A DNA stretch of 64,000 nucleotides from Pseudomonas viridiflava. GTDB taxonomy: Bacteria > Pseudomonadota > Gammaproteobacteria > Pseudomonadales > Pseudomonadaceae. The position numbers and the translations under genes were made by a program. This document shows, piece after piece, positions 36,045 to 44,612 of the stretch. The first letter of the stretch is position 1. Every line of letters begins with the position of its first letter. The notes beneath the pieces are model-generated. The model was given only the letters and a program-made list of their open reading frames with translations. It made no database searches and had not been told where the DNA came from. Location of the stretch: assembly GCF_900602065.1 (NCBI RefSeq), contig NZ_UWFN01000200.1, forward strand, positions 62,001 through 126,000, given 5' to 3'.

Positions 36045-38189
36045 TCAACGGGCAGTGGCTGGCGATTGGGCTTGATTGGCGGTGTAGCGTGTTTCTAGAT
36101 GTACGATTTGGCTGAGCAGGGCCGGGACGTCGAGGATCAACGCCACCGCGCCACTGCCCAGAATGGTCGAGCCGCTGATGCCGCGCAGTGCGCCGAACAG
36201 CTTGCCCAACGGTTTGATAACGGTCTGGAATTCACCCAGCAGGTCGTCTACGACCAATCCCGCCTTGTGCTCGGCATAGCGCACCACCACCACGTTCTGG
36301 CGACGTGCGGGAGGACCGTCGTGCTGGAAGTGGTCACGCAGATACACCAGGGGCAGAACTTCCCCGCGCAGGTCCAGATAACCTTGTTCGCGGCTGATCT
36401 GACGGTCGTCTTCACTGAGTTCGATGCACTCCTGGACCATGTCCAGAGGAATCACATAAGTGGACTGGCCAATGCCGACCAGGAAGCCATTGATAATGGC
36501 CAGGGTCAGCGGCAGGCGGATGCGTATCACGGTGCCCTGGCCCGGCTTGCTGTCCAGATCGACAGTGCCGCGCAGCAAGGTGATGTTGCGCTTGACCACG
36601 TCCATGCCGACGCCACGGCCGGAAAGGTTGGTAACGGCCTGGGCAGTAGAGAAACCTGCTTCGAATATCAGGTTGTAGATTTCCTGATCGGTGAGGGTCG
36701 CGCCGGGGGCGAGCAGGCCGCGTTCCTGGGCTTTTTCCAGAATCCGGTCGCGATTCAATCCCGCGCCGTCATCGGCGATTTCGAGGACGATACTGCCCGA
36801 GTCGTGGTAAGCGTTCAGGTGCAGGTGGCCCTTGGCAGGCTTGCCGGCGGCGAGTCGTGCCTCGGCGCTTTCAATCCCGTGGTCCATGGCATTGCGCAGC
36901 AAGTGCATGAGCGGGTCGCCGATTTTCTCGACGACCGTTTTGTCCAGTTCGGTTTCGGCACCACTGATGATCAGGTCGATGTCTTTGCCCAGCTCCTGGC
37001 TGACGTCACGCACGACCCGACGGAAGCGGTTGAATGTGTCGCCGATAGGGATCATCCGCAGGCGCAACGCACCATCAAGAATTTCCTCTACCAGCCCGGA
37101 GACTGTTGACGTCGACTCCTGCAGGGGATCGTTGTCGCACGTACGGGCGAGCAGGGTGGCGCCCGCGCTGGCAATTACCAGTTCGCCCACCAGATTGATC
37201 AGTTCGTCGAGCTTGTCAGCGTTGACGCGCACGTAACGGCCATCTTTGGCTTTGCTGTCGACTGGCTTGTCGGCGGAAACCTGCTTTTCGCTGGCCAGCG
37301 ATTTTTCGCTGGAAAGTTGCGCAGGGACGCGTGGCACTGAACGCTGGTCTTCCAGCAGTTCGCCCATCGCGACCATGGCCGTGCCGTGCTCTGTCCCTTG
37401 AGAGACAAGCTCAGTGCCCGTTTCAGCCTGCTGAGTGGCCGTCGCAGCCGAATCGATTCGGGTAATGTCTACCAGGCATTCATCGCGTACAAAGTCGAAG
37501 ACTTCATTGATCGCTGCGTGGGTTGCGCTGGAGTTGAAGTCGATTTCGAAGCCCAGATAGCACGACTCTGCGTCCCATGCTTCGAGGGCGGGCAGGTTGT
37601 CGGTCAGTGTCTGTATCGCAACGATTTCACCCAGGGTGCCCAGAAAACGCAGGAACGACAACGGGTCCATGCCGTTGCGAAATACGTCCTGACCGAAGCG
37701 CAGGGATAGATGCCAAAGCACCGCGTCGGAGTGCTCGGCTGGCGCGTCGCTGTCCGGGATGACTTCCGGTTCTTCGCTGTCCTTGTCGCTGTGTGCCTGA
37801 TAAGCCTGCAGGGTTTTGCGCAGTTCTGCTTCGCGGGCCAGAGCGGGCGCTTGCAATTGACCGCCCTGACTGGCGACCACATCGATCAGTTCCAGCATGT
37901 GATCGCCGGATTTGAGCAGCACTGCAATCAGACCTGCATCGGCGGCGACACTGCCTTCGCGCAAGCGATCGAGCACGTCTTCGACGATGTGCGTGAAGCT
38001 GACGATAGGGTCCAGTCCGAACAGACCGGCAGAGCCCTTGATGGTATGCGCTGCACGGAAGATCGCACCGATGGCGTCATCATTGCCAGGTTCGCTCTCC
38101 AGTTGCAGCAACGACTCTTCCATCGCTTCCAACAGCTCGCGAGCCTCGACGATGAACGTTTGTAATGCCTGATCGAGGTTAATGCTCAC
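36045..38189 (-). CDS. cheA: chemotaxis histidine kinase CheA
   Basis: 714 residues, starting at a GTG preceded by AAGGAG. P1 histidine phosphotransfer domain at 1-105 with His48 (RAAHTIKGSAG). A middle region (about 150-310) of P2-like and linker sequence precedes dimerisation (DKLDELINLVGELVIA), the ATPase domain with N box (LLRNAMDHGIES) and G boxes (EIADDGAGLN, GRGVGMDVV), and the CheW-like C-terminus (about 580-705). It phosphorylates the CheY and CheB of this operon. Confidence 0.96.
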   Translation of the reverse strand: MSINLDQALQTFIVEARELLEAMEESLLQLESEPGNDDAIGAIFRAAHTIKGSAGLFGLDPIVSFTHIVEDVLDRLREGSVAADAGLIAVLLKSGDHMLELIDVVASQGGQLQAPALAREAELRKTLQAYQAHSDKDSEEPEVIPDSDAPAEHSDAVLWHLSLRFGQDVFRNGMDPLSFLRFLGTLGEIVAIQTLTDNLPALEAWDAESCYLGFEIDFNSSATHAAINEVFDFVRDECLVDITRIDSAATATQQAETGTELVSQGTEHGTAMVAMGELLEDQRSVPRVPAQLSSEKSLASEKQVSADKPVDSKAKDGRYVRVNADKLDELINLVGELVIASAGATLLARTCDNDPLQESTSTVSGLVEEILDGALRLRMIPIGDTFNRFRRVVRDVSQELGKDIDLIISGAETELDKTVVEKIGDPLMHLLRNAMDHGIESAEARLAAGKPAKGHLHLNAYHDSGSIVLEIADDGAGLNRDRILEKAQERGLLAPGATLTDQEIYNLIFEAGFSTAQAVTNLSGRGVGMDVVKRNITLLRGTVDLDSKPGQGTVIRIRLPLTLAIINGFLVGIGQSTYVIPLDMVQECIELSEDDRQISREQGYLDLRGEVLPLVYLRDHFQHDGPPARRQNVVVVRYAEHKAGLVVDDLLGEFQTVIKPLGKLFGALRGISGSTILGSGAVALILDVPALLSQIVHLETRYTANQAQSPATAR

Positions 38190-38235
38190 GTTCAGCTCCT
38201 TGTCGTGTCGGCCATGGCGGCCGGGCCTGCCGTGG

Positions 38236-38526
38236 TTAAACCGACGGGCCCAGGCCGCTCAATTGCAGGGTTTCCAGTACAGCTTTGCTATGCCCGGTCA
38301 GCGTCAACGCGGTCCCGGCACGGGAGGCCTCACGGGTGACCATGATCAGTAGTTGCAGGCCTGCGCCGTCCATTTCGGTGATCTGCGACAGATCGATCTG
38401 CATCTGCGGCGTCGCGCCCAGCTTCGGCAGCAATTGGGCGGACAATTCCGAGGCGGTATAGATGGTCAGCTCACCGTCGATGTTCACGTGTGCCGTGTCA
38501 TTGAGTATTTCGCATGCAAGCGGCAT
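38236..38526 (-). CDS. STAS domain protein of the chemotaxis operon
   Basis: 96 residues of the STAS (anti-sigma factor antagonist) fold: EILNDTAHVNIDGELTIYTA at the start, the central QIDLSQITEMDGAGLQLL. The residue normally phosphorylated in bacterial STAS regulators (Asp-Ser-Ser/Thr-Gly) is not Ser here: the loop reads M52-D53-G54-A55-G56. So it probably works without phosphorylation, as a scaffold or sensor. It is co-transcribed with cheY and cheA. The start is preceded by GGAGG. Confidence 0.88.
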   Translation of the reverse strand: MPLACEILNDTAHVNIDGELTIYTASELSAQLLPKLGATPQMQIDLSQITEMDGAGLQLLIMVTREASRAGTALTLTGHSKAVLETLQLSGLGPSV

Positions 38527-38577
38527 CGCAACCTCCCGGGTATCAGCATCAAGTAGCAGGCATCAAGTAGCAGGCAA

Positions 38578-38946
38578 TCAGGGCAGAATCAGTTTGGAAA
38601 CCGCTGCGAGCATCTGCGCGGGCTGGAACGGCTTGACCACCCAGGCCTTGGCGCCAGCCGCCTGGCCTTCCATTTTTTTCGATTCCTGAGACTCGGTGGT
38701 GAGCATGATGATGGGCGTGAACTTGTAGTTCGGAAGTTTTTTGACTTCCTTTACAAAGGTGATGCCGTCCATGTTTGGCATGTTCACGTCGCTGATGATC
38801 AAGTGCACTTTCTGACCGTTGAGCTTGCTCAATGCGTCCCGGCCATCACTGGCCTCGATAACGTCATAACCCGCGCTTTTCAGGGCGATGCCCACTACTT
38901 GCCGAACGCTGCTGGAGTCGTCGACAACCAATACATTTTTAGCCAT
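38578..38946 (-). CDS. cheY: chemotaxis response regulator CheY
   Basis: 122 residues, single receiver domain. Acidic pocket Asp9-Asp10, phosphorylation site Asp53 (IISDVNMPNMD), switch Thr83 (MLTTES) and Lys105 (WVVKPF) are all present. No output domain, so it acts by protein contact, for example with a flagellar or other motor. AGGAGAGCCTC precedes the start. It lies between the first receptor gene and the STAS gene. Confidence 0.95.
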   Translation of the reverse strand: MAKNVLVVDDSSSVRQVVGIALKSAGYDVIEASDGRDALSKLNGQKVHLIISDVNMPNMDGITFVKEVKKLPNYKFTPIIMLTTESQESKKMEGQAAGAKAWVVKPFQPAQMLAAVSKLILP

Positions 38947-38955
38947 GAGGCTCTC

Positions 38956-40170
38956 CTAGAAGAAGGTTATTTCCTGAGAATTCTGTTGTCCGGTGCTGCT
39001 GCCATGGTGCGTATCGCGCTGTTCGTCGGTGGCGTAGGTCGCCTCCATACGGGCGAGCCAGCTACGCGCGTCAATGGGCACCGCCTGGTCAGGCATCTGG
39101 GTCGCCTGCTGAAGGTGTGCGTGCAGGTCGTCGATGTTGTCTCGCACGTGGGTCAGGATCTGGCTGACCCGATCCTGAAATTGCAGGCTGACCAGCACTT
39201 CCGTCATTTCATCGCGGATGCCGAAGCTTTCCTGCTGAAGCATTTCCGCGGACTCGGCAAGGCGCTCGGTAACACTCTTGAAACGTTCCAGAACACGCTG
39301 GATGCTGTTTTCGGAGTTGGCCACCGAGTTGCTGTCCTGATCCGCACCGCTGGAGGCGGCCTGCACCAACTGGGTAATGGCGGTGTTGATGATGTCCACC
39401 TTGGCTGACATCTGCTGACCGGTCTCACTGGACTTGCTTGACAGGCTGCGTACGGCGTCGGCAACCACGGCAAAACCGCGACCGGCTTCGCCAGCGCGTG
39501 CGGCCTCGATGGCGGCGTTGAGTGCCAACAGGTTGGTTTGCGCAGCAATGGCCGCGACATCAGCCGCCATGGTGCGCAGCTCGCCGGTGTAGGCGGTGAG
39601 GTTGCGAACCTGGGCGAGGGTTTCGTCGCGGCTGGTCTGCGTGGCTTTGAGGGAATTGATCACCTGCACCAGGTCGCTGTCGCTTTGCGCGAGAACCTGC
39701 AGTGCGCCATCGTTGCTTTGCCCACCCAGATCACCCGCTGCATGTTGCGACGCATGCACTGTTTCCTGAAGCCGCGAGGAAATACCGGTGAAGCGGCCGG
39801 TCAGGGTCACAATGGCGGTTTCGGTCTGTTGCCGCGAGCTTTCTACCTGCTTGGCCCAGATGGGCATTGCACCGAGCAAGACTTCGTTGATCTGTGCATT
39901 CGATTGCAGCGATGCGCCTTCAGCAGTTTGCTGATGATGCAAGGCTGTCGCCTGGGCGATGGCAAGGAGTTTGCGATTTTGGCTGGCGGCAGCGAACAGG
40001 CCCGTGGCGACGCCAGCAGCCAGTACGGCAGCGCTTAAACCGATGTTCAATTGGGTCGGTGCCGACAACAACAGTGCTGCGCATCCTGCGACTGCAGGCA
40101 CCAGCGGAAACCAGAGGAAGAGCGTTTGGCGGCCTTGACTATGAGAACTACCGTTATGGCTCGGCGTCAT
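38956..40170 (-). CDS. methyl-accepting chemotaxis protein lacking a sensor domain
   Basis: 404 residues. Two membrane segments (about 18-38 and 42-62) are separated by only a few residues, so there is no periplasmic ligand-binding domain. The cytoplasmic part has the receptor tip [20 protein letters not shown] and ends with a tail ([16 protein letters not shown], then ...QEITFF). It could sense membrane state or act as a scaffold. First gene of the che operon, behind a FliA-like promoter 47 bp upstream of the start; AAGGA precedes the ATG. Confidence 0.92.
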   Translation of the reverse strand: MTPSHNGSSHSQGRQTLFLWFPLVPAVAGCAALLLSAPTQLNIGLSAAVLAAGVATGLFAAASQNRKLLAIAQATALHHQQTAEGASLQSNAQINEVLLGAMPIWAKQVESSRQQTETAIVTLTGRFTGISSRLQETVHASQHAAGDLGGQSNDGALQVLAQSDSDLVQVINSLKATQTSRDETLAQVRNLTAYTGELRTMAADVAAIAAQTNLLALNAAIEAARAGEAGRGFAVVADAVRSLSSKSSETGQQMSAKVDIINTAITQLVQAASSGADQDSNSVANSENSIQRVLERFKSVTERLAESAEMLQQESFGIRDEMTEVLVSLQFQDRVSQILTHVRDNIDDLHAHLQQATQMPDQAVPIDARSWLARMEATYATDEQRDTHHGSSTGQQNSQEITFF

Positions 40171-40216
40171 GGTTCGTTCCTTGAACTGCTACAAAGGATG
40201 ATTTGCGAATATCTGG

Positions 40217-40243
40217 TTATCTGCTCGTACGACTGAGACTTTA
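40217..40243 (-). promoter_or_regulatory. FliA (sigma-28) type promoter of the che operon
   Basis: Minus strand: TAAAGTCT, 11-bp spacer, GCAGATAA. Each half matches the FliA consensus (TAAAGTTT-N11-GCCGATAA) in 7 of 8 positions. The element lies 47 bp upstream of the first MCP start. Confidence 0.65.
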
Positions 40244-40474
40244 GTCACATTTATGACGCCAATCGCTAAACACTCGGACGGGCACGCACCTCATTTGAGG
40301 GGTTTTTTTCACGATCATGTTTTTTTGACGTGTGTTTTGCCTTTATTTGCGGGGGTTTCCCTGATTTGAGGTCAGGAAAAAGCGTAGCAGCGCAATTTCA
40401 AACGCGGAAATATTTTGTCGTTAATAGACGGAACTATTTTTTGTTTTGTTGTCCTCACCCCCCACGCTCCCGAT

Positions 40475-40515
40475 GTTTGTAAGAGCTACCGAAGGCAGCG
40501 AAGCGGTGTGTCCAA
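40475..40515. repeat. REP family B fragment
   Basis: A degenerate single arm (TGTAAGAGCTACCGAAGGCA then GCGAAGCGGTGTGTCC) without a good inverse copy nearby. Confidence 0.5.
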
Positions 40516-40528
40516 CAGATCTCGTGTG

Positions 40529-41446
40529 CTACCGCGCGTCTACCGGGCGGCCCCACAACTCCATCACGTAGTCGACGAAGCTGCGTAGTTTGGGTGACCT
40601 GTAGCGGTCCTGGGGGTAAAGCAGATTCATCGGGCGACACGGCAACTGGTAATCAGGTAGCAGGGCGATCAGCCTGCCGTCTGCCAGGTCTTCACGCACA
40701 AGCGCGTCAGGCATCATCACTATCCCGGCTCCGGCACGCGCTGCCTTGTGCAGGCCCGCCGAGGTATTCATCGTGATCGGCCCGCTGACCGGAACCAGCA
40801 CCTCGCCATCCGCACCCGTCAAACGCCAGTGTTTTTCAACCGAACTCCAGTCGTCACCCGCCGGGTAGGCAAATGCCAGGCAGTCGTGTTGCTGCAGGTC
40901 CATAGGCGCGAGGGGCGTGCCTCGGTGTTGCAGGTACGAGGGTGCAGCGCACAGGGTCAGGGTGTAATCCAGCAGTGGCCGGGCGACCAGACTTGAGGTG
41001 TGGACAGGACCCAGGCGGATAGCGGCGTCGAAACCCTGGCCGATCAAGTCCATGCGCTCGTTACTCCAGACAATGTCGAGCTTGATTTGCGGGTAGCGGC
41101 GAATGAATTCGCTGAGCGCCGGGGCAAGGCTTTCCGAGCCGAACGTGAACGGTGCAGTGATCCGTAACGTCCCCTGGGGAGTGTCTTGGGACTGCGCGGC
41201 CAACTGCTCCGAGTCCGCCACCAGCGCGAGTACATCGACACAACGTTGGTAGTACGTTGCACCAAACTCTGTCAGCCCCTGACGCCGGGTCGTACGTTTC
41301 AGCAGGCTGACCCCCAGCCTTTGCTCAAGCCCGCGCAGGTGGTTGCCGACCATCGTGGTCGACATGCCGCATTCCATCGCCGCCGCCGTCATGCTGCCTG
41401 TTTCGACCACTTTTACAAAAACCGACATTGCCTGGAGTAAGTCCAT
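40529..41446 (-). CDS. LysR family transcriptional regulator
   Basis: 305 residues. The ATG at 41446 (MDLLQAMSVFVKVVETGSMTAA) is chosen over a TTG 6 bp upstream. Helix-turn-helix at about 5-62; the effector domain is of the large CrgA-like subgroup (GTLRITAPFTFG, DCLAFAYPAGDDW). It is divergent from an aminotransferase gene, with a 102-bp gap, and is its likely regulator. Confidence 0.93.
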   Translation of the reverse strand: MDLLQAMSVFVKVVETGSMTAAAMECGMSTTMVGNHLRGLEQRLGVSLLKRTTRRQGLTEFGATYYQRCVDVLALVADSEQLAAQSQDTPQGTLRITAPFTFGSESLAPALSEFIRRYPQIKLDIVWSNERMDLIGQGFDAAIRLGPVHTSSLVARPLLDYTLTLCAAPSYLQHRGTPLAPMDLQQHDCLAFAYPAGDDWSSVEKHWRLTGADGEVLVPVSGPITMNTSAGLHKAARAGAGIVMMPDALVREDLADGRLIALLPDYQLPCRPMNLLYPQDRYRSPKLRSFVDYVMELWGRPVDAR

Positions 41447-41548
41447 TATCAAGCCTGACTTTAAAATGATTTAAGAGATTGGCCGTTTATCCAGCTCAGG
41501 TTGCTAACGATACTGGAAAAAACCACGCCCGAGATGGAGTTTCACATC

Positions 41549-42793
41549 ATGACCGCCACTAGCCTGATGACCACGTATCAACCCCTTGCGCTGAACTTTG
41601 TTCGCGGCTTGGGTACCCGTGTGTGGGACGATACTGGCCGCGAATATCTGGATGCGGTGGCGGGTGTGGCAGTCACCAATGTGGGGCATTCCCATCCCCG
41701 TTTGGTAGCGGCCATCAGCGAGCAGGCCAGTCTGCTGATACACACTTCGAACCTGTACAGCATTCAATGGCAGCAGCTACTGGCCGAGAAACTGACCCGG
41801 CTGGCGGGTATGGACAAGGCGTTTTTCAATAACTCCGGCGCAGAAGCCAACGAGACCGCGCTGAAACTGGCCCGACTCTACGCATGGCACAAAGGGATCG
41901 AAAAGCCGTTAGTGGTGGTGATGGACAATGCCTTCCATGGCCGCACACTCGGGACCCTGTCAGCCAGCGATGGTCCGGCGGTGCGGTTAGGGTTCAATTC
42001 GTTGCCCGGTGACTTCGTCAAAGTGCCTTTTGGGGATTTACCGGCATTGGACAAGGTGTGTCAGGCCTACGGCAATCGCATCACGGCGATTCTGCTGGAA
42101 CCGATTCAGGGCGAAAGTGGTGTTCAGTTAGCCCCGCCGGGTTACCTGAAGGCTCTGCGGGAGCTGTGCAGTCGGCGTGCCTGGTTGCTGATGCTGGACG
42201 AGATTCAAACCGGTATGGGCCGTACCGGGCAATGGTTTGCTTTCCAGCACGAAGGCATCGTGCCGGACGTGATGACGTTGGCCAAGGGGCTGGCCAATGG
42301 CGTTCCGATCGGCGCCTGCCTGGCACGGGGCAAAGCTGCGCAGTTATTTACGCCGGGCAGCCACGGCAGCACCTTTGGTGGAAATCCGCTGGCATGCCGG
42401 GCTGGCTGCACAGTAGTGGACATCCTCAATGATCAGAACCTGCTGAGTAACGCCCGTCATCAAGGTGAACGGCTACTCGCCGGCTTGCGGGCAGCCCTGA
42501 GTGAACACCCGAATGTGCTGGCTATTCGTGGCAAGGGGTTGATGGTGGGCATCGAGCTGACCCGGCCTTTACCCAATCTTGCCGCGATTGCTGCCAGAGA
42601 GCATGGCCTGTTGATCAACGTGACACGGGGCAAAACGATTCGCTTGCTGCCACCGTTGACGCTCAATGAGCAGGAAGTGGATGCGATTGTGTCGGGGGTA
42701 TGCAAGACGCTGACGTCGTGTACGGGGAGGGAGGAGGTGACTGCTGCGACGCACACCAGGATTAAGTCCGTACAGCCTGTAGTAAACGCATAA
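41549..42793 (+). CDS. acetylornithine/ornithine-type class III aminotransferase
   Basis: 414 residues from the ATG at 41549 (GGAG nine bases upstream). PLP enzyme of class [14 protein letters not shown] (92-102), the Asp217 of [14 protein letters not shown], and the PLP lysine Lys246 in TLAKGLANG. The closest profile by eye is acetylornithine/succinylornithine aminotransferase (ArgD/AruC type), and the gene is not next to other arg genes. The C-terminus extends about 20 residues beyond the usual end ([15 protein letters not shown]). Divergent LysR control suggests a catabolic rather than biosynthetic role. Confidence 0.87.
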   Translation: MTATSLMTTYQPLALNFVRGLGTRVWDDTGREYLDAVAGVAVTNVGHSHPRLVAAISEQASLLIHTSNLYSIQWQQLLAEKLTRLAGMDKAFFNNSGAEANETALKLARLYAWHKGIEKPLVVVMDNAFHGRTLGTLSASDGPAVRLGFNSLPGDFVKVPFGDLPALDKVCQAYGNRITAILLEPIQGESGVQLAPPGYLKALRELCSRRAWLLMLDEIQTGMGRTGQWFAFQHEGIVPDVMTLAKGLANGVPIGACLARGKAAQLFTPGSHGSTFGGNPLACRAGCTVVDILNDQNLLSNARHQGERLLAGLRAALSEHPNVLAIRGKGLMVGIELTRPLPNLAAIAAREHGLLINVTRGKTIRLLPPLTLNEQEVDAIVSGVCKTLTSCTGREEVTAATHTRIKSVQPVVNA

Positions 42794-42802
42794 CCTTTCG
42801 GT

Positions 42803-42888
42803 GCTCACCGAGGTTGCGAGGCCTGCGATGGCGGTTTGTCTGACACGCCGCTATCGCTGGCCTCGTTACCTCGGTGAGCTCCTACAGG
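42803..42888. repeat. dispersed palindromic repeat, family C
   Basis: TCACCGAGGTTGCGAGGCCT at the left and AGGCCAGCGATAGCGGCG (inverse sense) toward the right, ending CTCCTACAGG. Close relative of the element at 7752-7839. Confidence 0.7.
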
Positions 42889-42924
42889 GCTTGGGTCGCC
42901 TTCAAAGACCGAATTTGACGGGGC

Positions 42925-44298
42925 TTACGTCACCACTCGATAGCAAGGCTCGTAAGCCGCACCGCCGGGAAGTTTCATGCGGTGTTGTTCAACGAACGCA
43001 TGCAGCAGCCGATCCAGAGGCTCCATGATTTCGTTGTCGCCGTGGATTTCGTACGGGCCATACTGCTCGATCAGACGAATGCCTTTGTCCTTCACGTTAC
43101 CGGCAACAATGCCCGAAAACGCACGACGCAAGTTGGCTGCCAACTGGTGAGGCGGCAGTGAACGGCTCAGTTGCAGTGAGGCCATGTTTTCGTGGGTCGG
43201 ATCAAACGGGTGCTGGAAGCCTTCATCAATTTTCAGCAACCAGTTGAAGTGGAACGCGTCATTGCGGTCGCGGCGGAACTGCTTGACGGCCTTGAGGCCT
43301 GCAACCATTTCTCTGGCCACTTCAGCGGGATCGTCAATGATGATCTGATAATGCTTGTAGGCCGACTCGCCCAGGGTTGCGCCGACAAACGCGTGCAGTT
43401 GCTCCAGATACGGCGCTGCGCTTCTTGGTCCGGTGAGCACGACCGGGAACGGCAGGTCGCGGTTGTCCGGGTGCATCAGGATGCCCAGCAGGTAGAGGAA
43501 CTCTTCAGCAGTACCTGCGCCACCCGGAAAGATGATGATGCCGTGCCCGACGCGGACGAACGCTTCAAGGCGTTTCTCGATGTCGGGCAGGATCACCAGT
43601 TCGTTGACGATCGGGTTGGGGGCTTCCGCTGCGATGATGCCCGGCTCGGTCAACCCCAGATAACGACCAGCGTTGATCCGCTGTTTGGCGTGGGCGATGG
43701 TTGCACCTTTCATCGGGCCTTTCATCACTCCCGGGCCGCAACCGGTACAGATATCCAGGCTGCGCAGGCCGAGTTCGTGGCCGACCTTCTTGGTGTATTT
43801 GTATTCTTCGGTGTTGATCGAGTGTCCGCCCCAGCACACCACCATTTTCGGCTCAAGCCCCGGCCGCAGCGTGCGGGCATTGCGCAGCAGGTGAAACACG
43901 TAGTCGGTGATGCCCTGTGAGCTTTCCAGGTCAATACGCTGGCTGTCCAGTTCACTTTCGGTGTAGACGATGTCGCGCAGCGCGCTGAAGAGCATTTCGC
44001 GGGTGCTGGCAATCATCTCCCCGTCGACGAACGCATCAGCTGGCGCGTTGAGGAGTTCCAGACGGACACCGCGGTCCTGCTGGTGAATACGGACTTCGAA
44101 GCTCTCGTAAGCCTCAAGGATGGTCTTGGCGTTATCGACATGCGCGCCGGTGTTGAGGATCGCCAGAGCGCATTGGCGGAATAGCGTGTAAATGCTGCCT
44201 GAGCCGGCGGCGCTGAGTTGCTGTACTTCGCGTTGGGACAATGTTTCGAGGCTGCCTTTCGGGCTTACCGAGGCGTTGATTACTTGTCTTTGGGGCAT
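42925..44298 (-). CDS. ppnN: nucleotide 5'-monophosphate nucleosidase PpnN (LOG family)
   Basis: 457 residues from MPQRQVINAS at 44298 (AAGGGA upstream), close to the 454 residues of E. coli PpnN/YgdH. The Rossmann-like LOG core has the phosphate-binding CTGCGPGVMKGPMKGATIAH region and PGGAGTAEEFLYLLGI, the family hallmark. PpnN cleaves the glycosidic bond of purine and pyrimidine monophosphates and is regulated by (p)ppGpp in E. coli. The N-terminal and C-terminal extensions typical of the long PpnN form are present. A 314-bp upstream gap holds its promoter (possible TTGACG-N17-TTGAAT). Confidence 0.93.
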   Translation of the reverse strand: MPQRQVINASVSPKGSLETLSQREVQQLSAAGSGSIYTLFRQCALAILNTGAHVDNAKTILEAYESFEVRIHQQDRGVRLELLNAPADAFVDGEMIASTREMLFSALRDIVYTESELDSQRIDLESSQGITDYVFHLLRNARTLRPGLEPKMVVCWGGHSINTEEYKYTKKVGHELGLRSLDICTGCGPGVMKGPMKGATIAHAKQRINAGRYLGLTEPGIIAAEAPNPIVNELVILPDIEKRLEAFVRVGHGIIIFPGGAGTAEEFLYLLGILMHPDNRDLPFPVVLTGPRSAAPYLEQLHAFVGATLGESAYKHYQIIIDDPAEVAREMVAGLKAVKQFRRDRNDAFHFNWLLKIDEGFQHPFDPTHENMASLQLSRSLPPHQLAANLRRAFSGIVAGNVKDKGIRLIEQYGPYEIHGDNEIMEPLDRLLHAFVEQHRMKLPGGAAYEPCYRVVT

Positions 44299-44612
44299 TC
44301 TGAAATCCCTTGAAGAAATGCCGCTGAGCCAATCGGGCTCAGGCGCATCCGGATAATGAGGTCCTGCACGGCCTTGCATGAACGGAGGCGACCGGGCGGG
44401 CACATGTGAAGTTGAGCATCGTGGGGCAAAAGCCATCACCACGATTGAAACGGGTGAAAACCCGGTGACTCAATATCCTCCTTGTCTGAGTTGATGCGGT
44501 GCGGTTGGTTCTGCGCGGCCTGATCTGAACAGACACACTCATTCAACCGATGATTCAATTGAGCGTCAACTCCTTACAAGTGAGTGGCTTACAGACTTCA
44601 TCCTATACCTGA
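44299..44612. other. 314-bp ppnN upstream region
   Basis: No ORF with a ribosome-binding site. It contains the promoter-like sequence TTGACG-N17-TTGAAT on the minus strand ahead of ppnN and the 3' flank of topB. Nothing else stands out. Confidence 0.5.

Larger units (their letters stand above)
40171..40528. other. 358-bp gene-free stretch upstream of the che operon
   Basis: A+T-rich sequence with several T-runs, plus the FliA-type promoter at 40217-40243 and a fragment of REP family B at 40475-40515. No ORF of interest. Confidence 0.7.

Noticed and set aside
41549..42793. Naming the aminotransferase argD
   Set aside because: The family match is clear, but divergent LysR control and lack of arg neighbours do not support the biosynthetic role, so no symbol was given.
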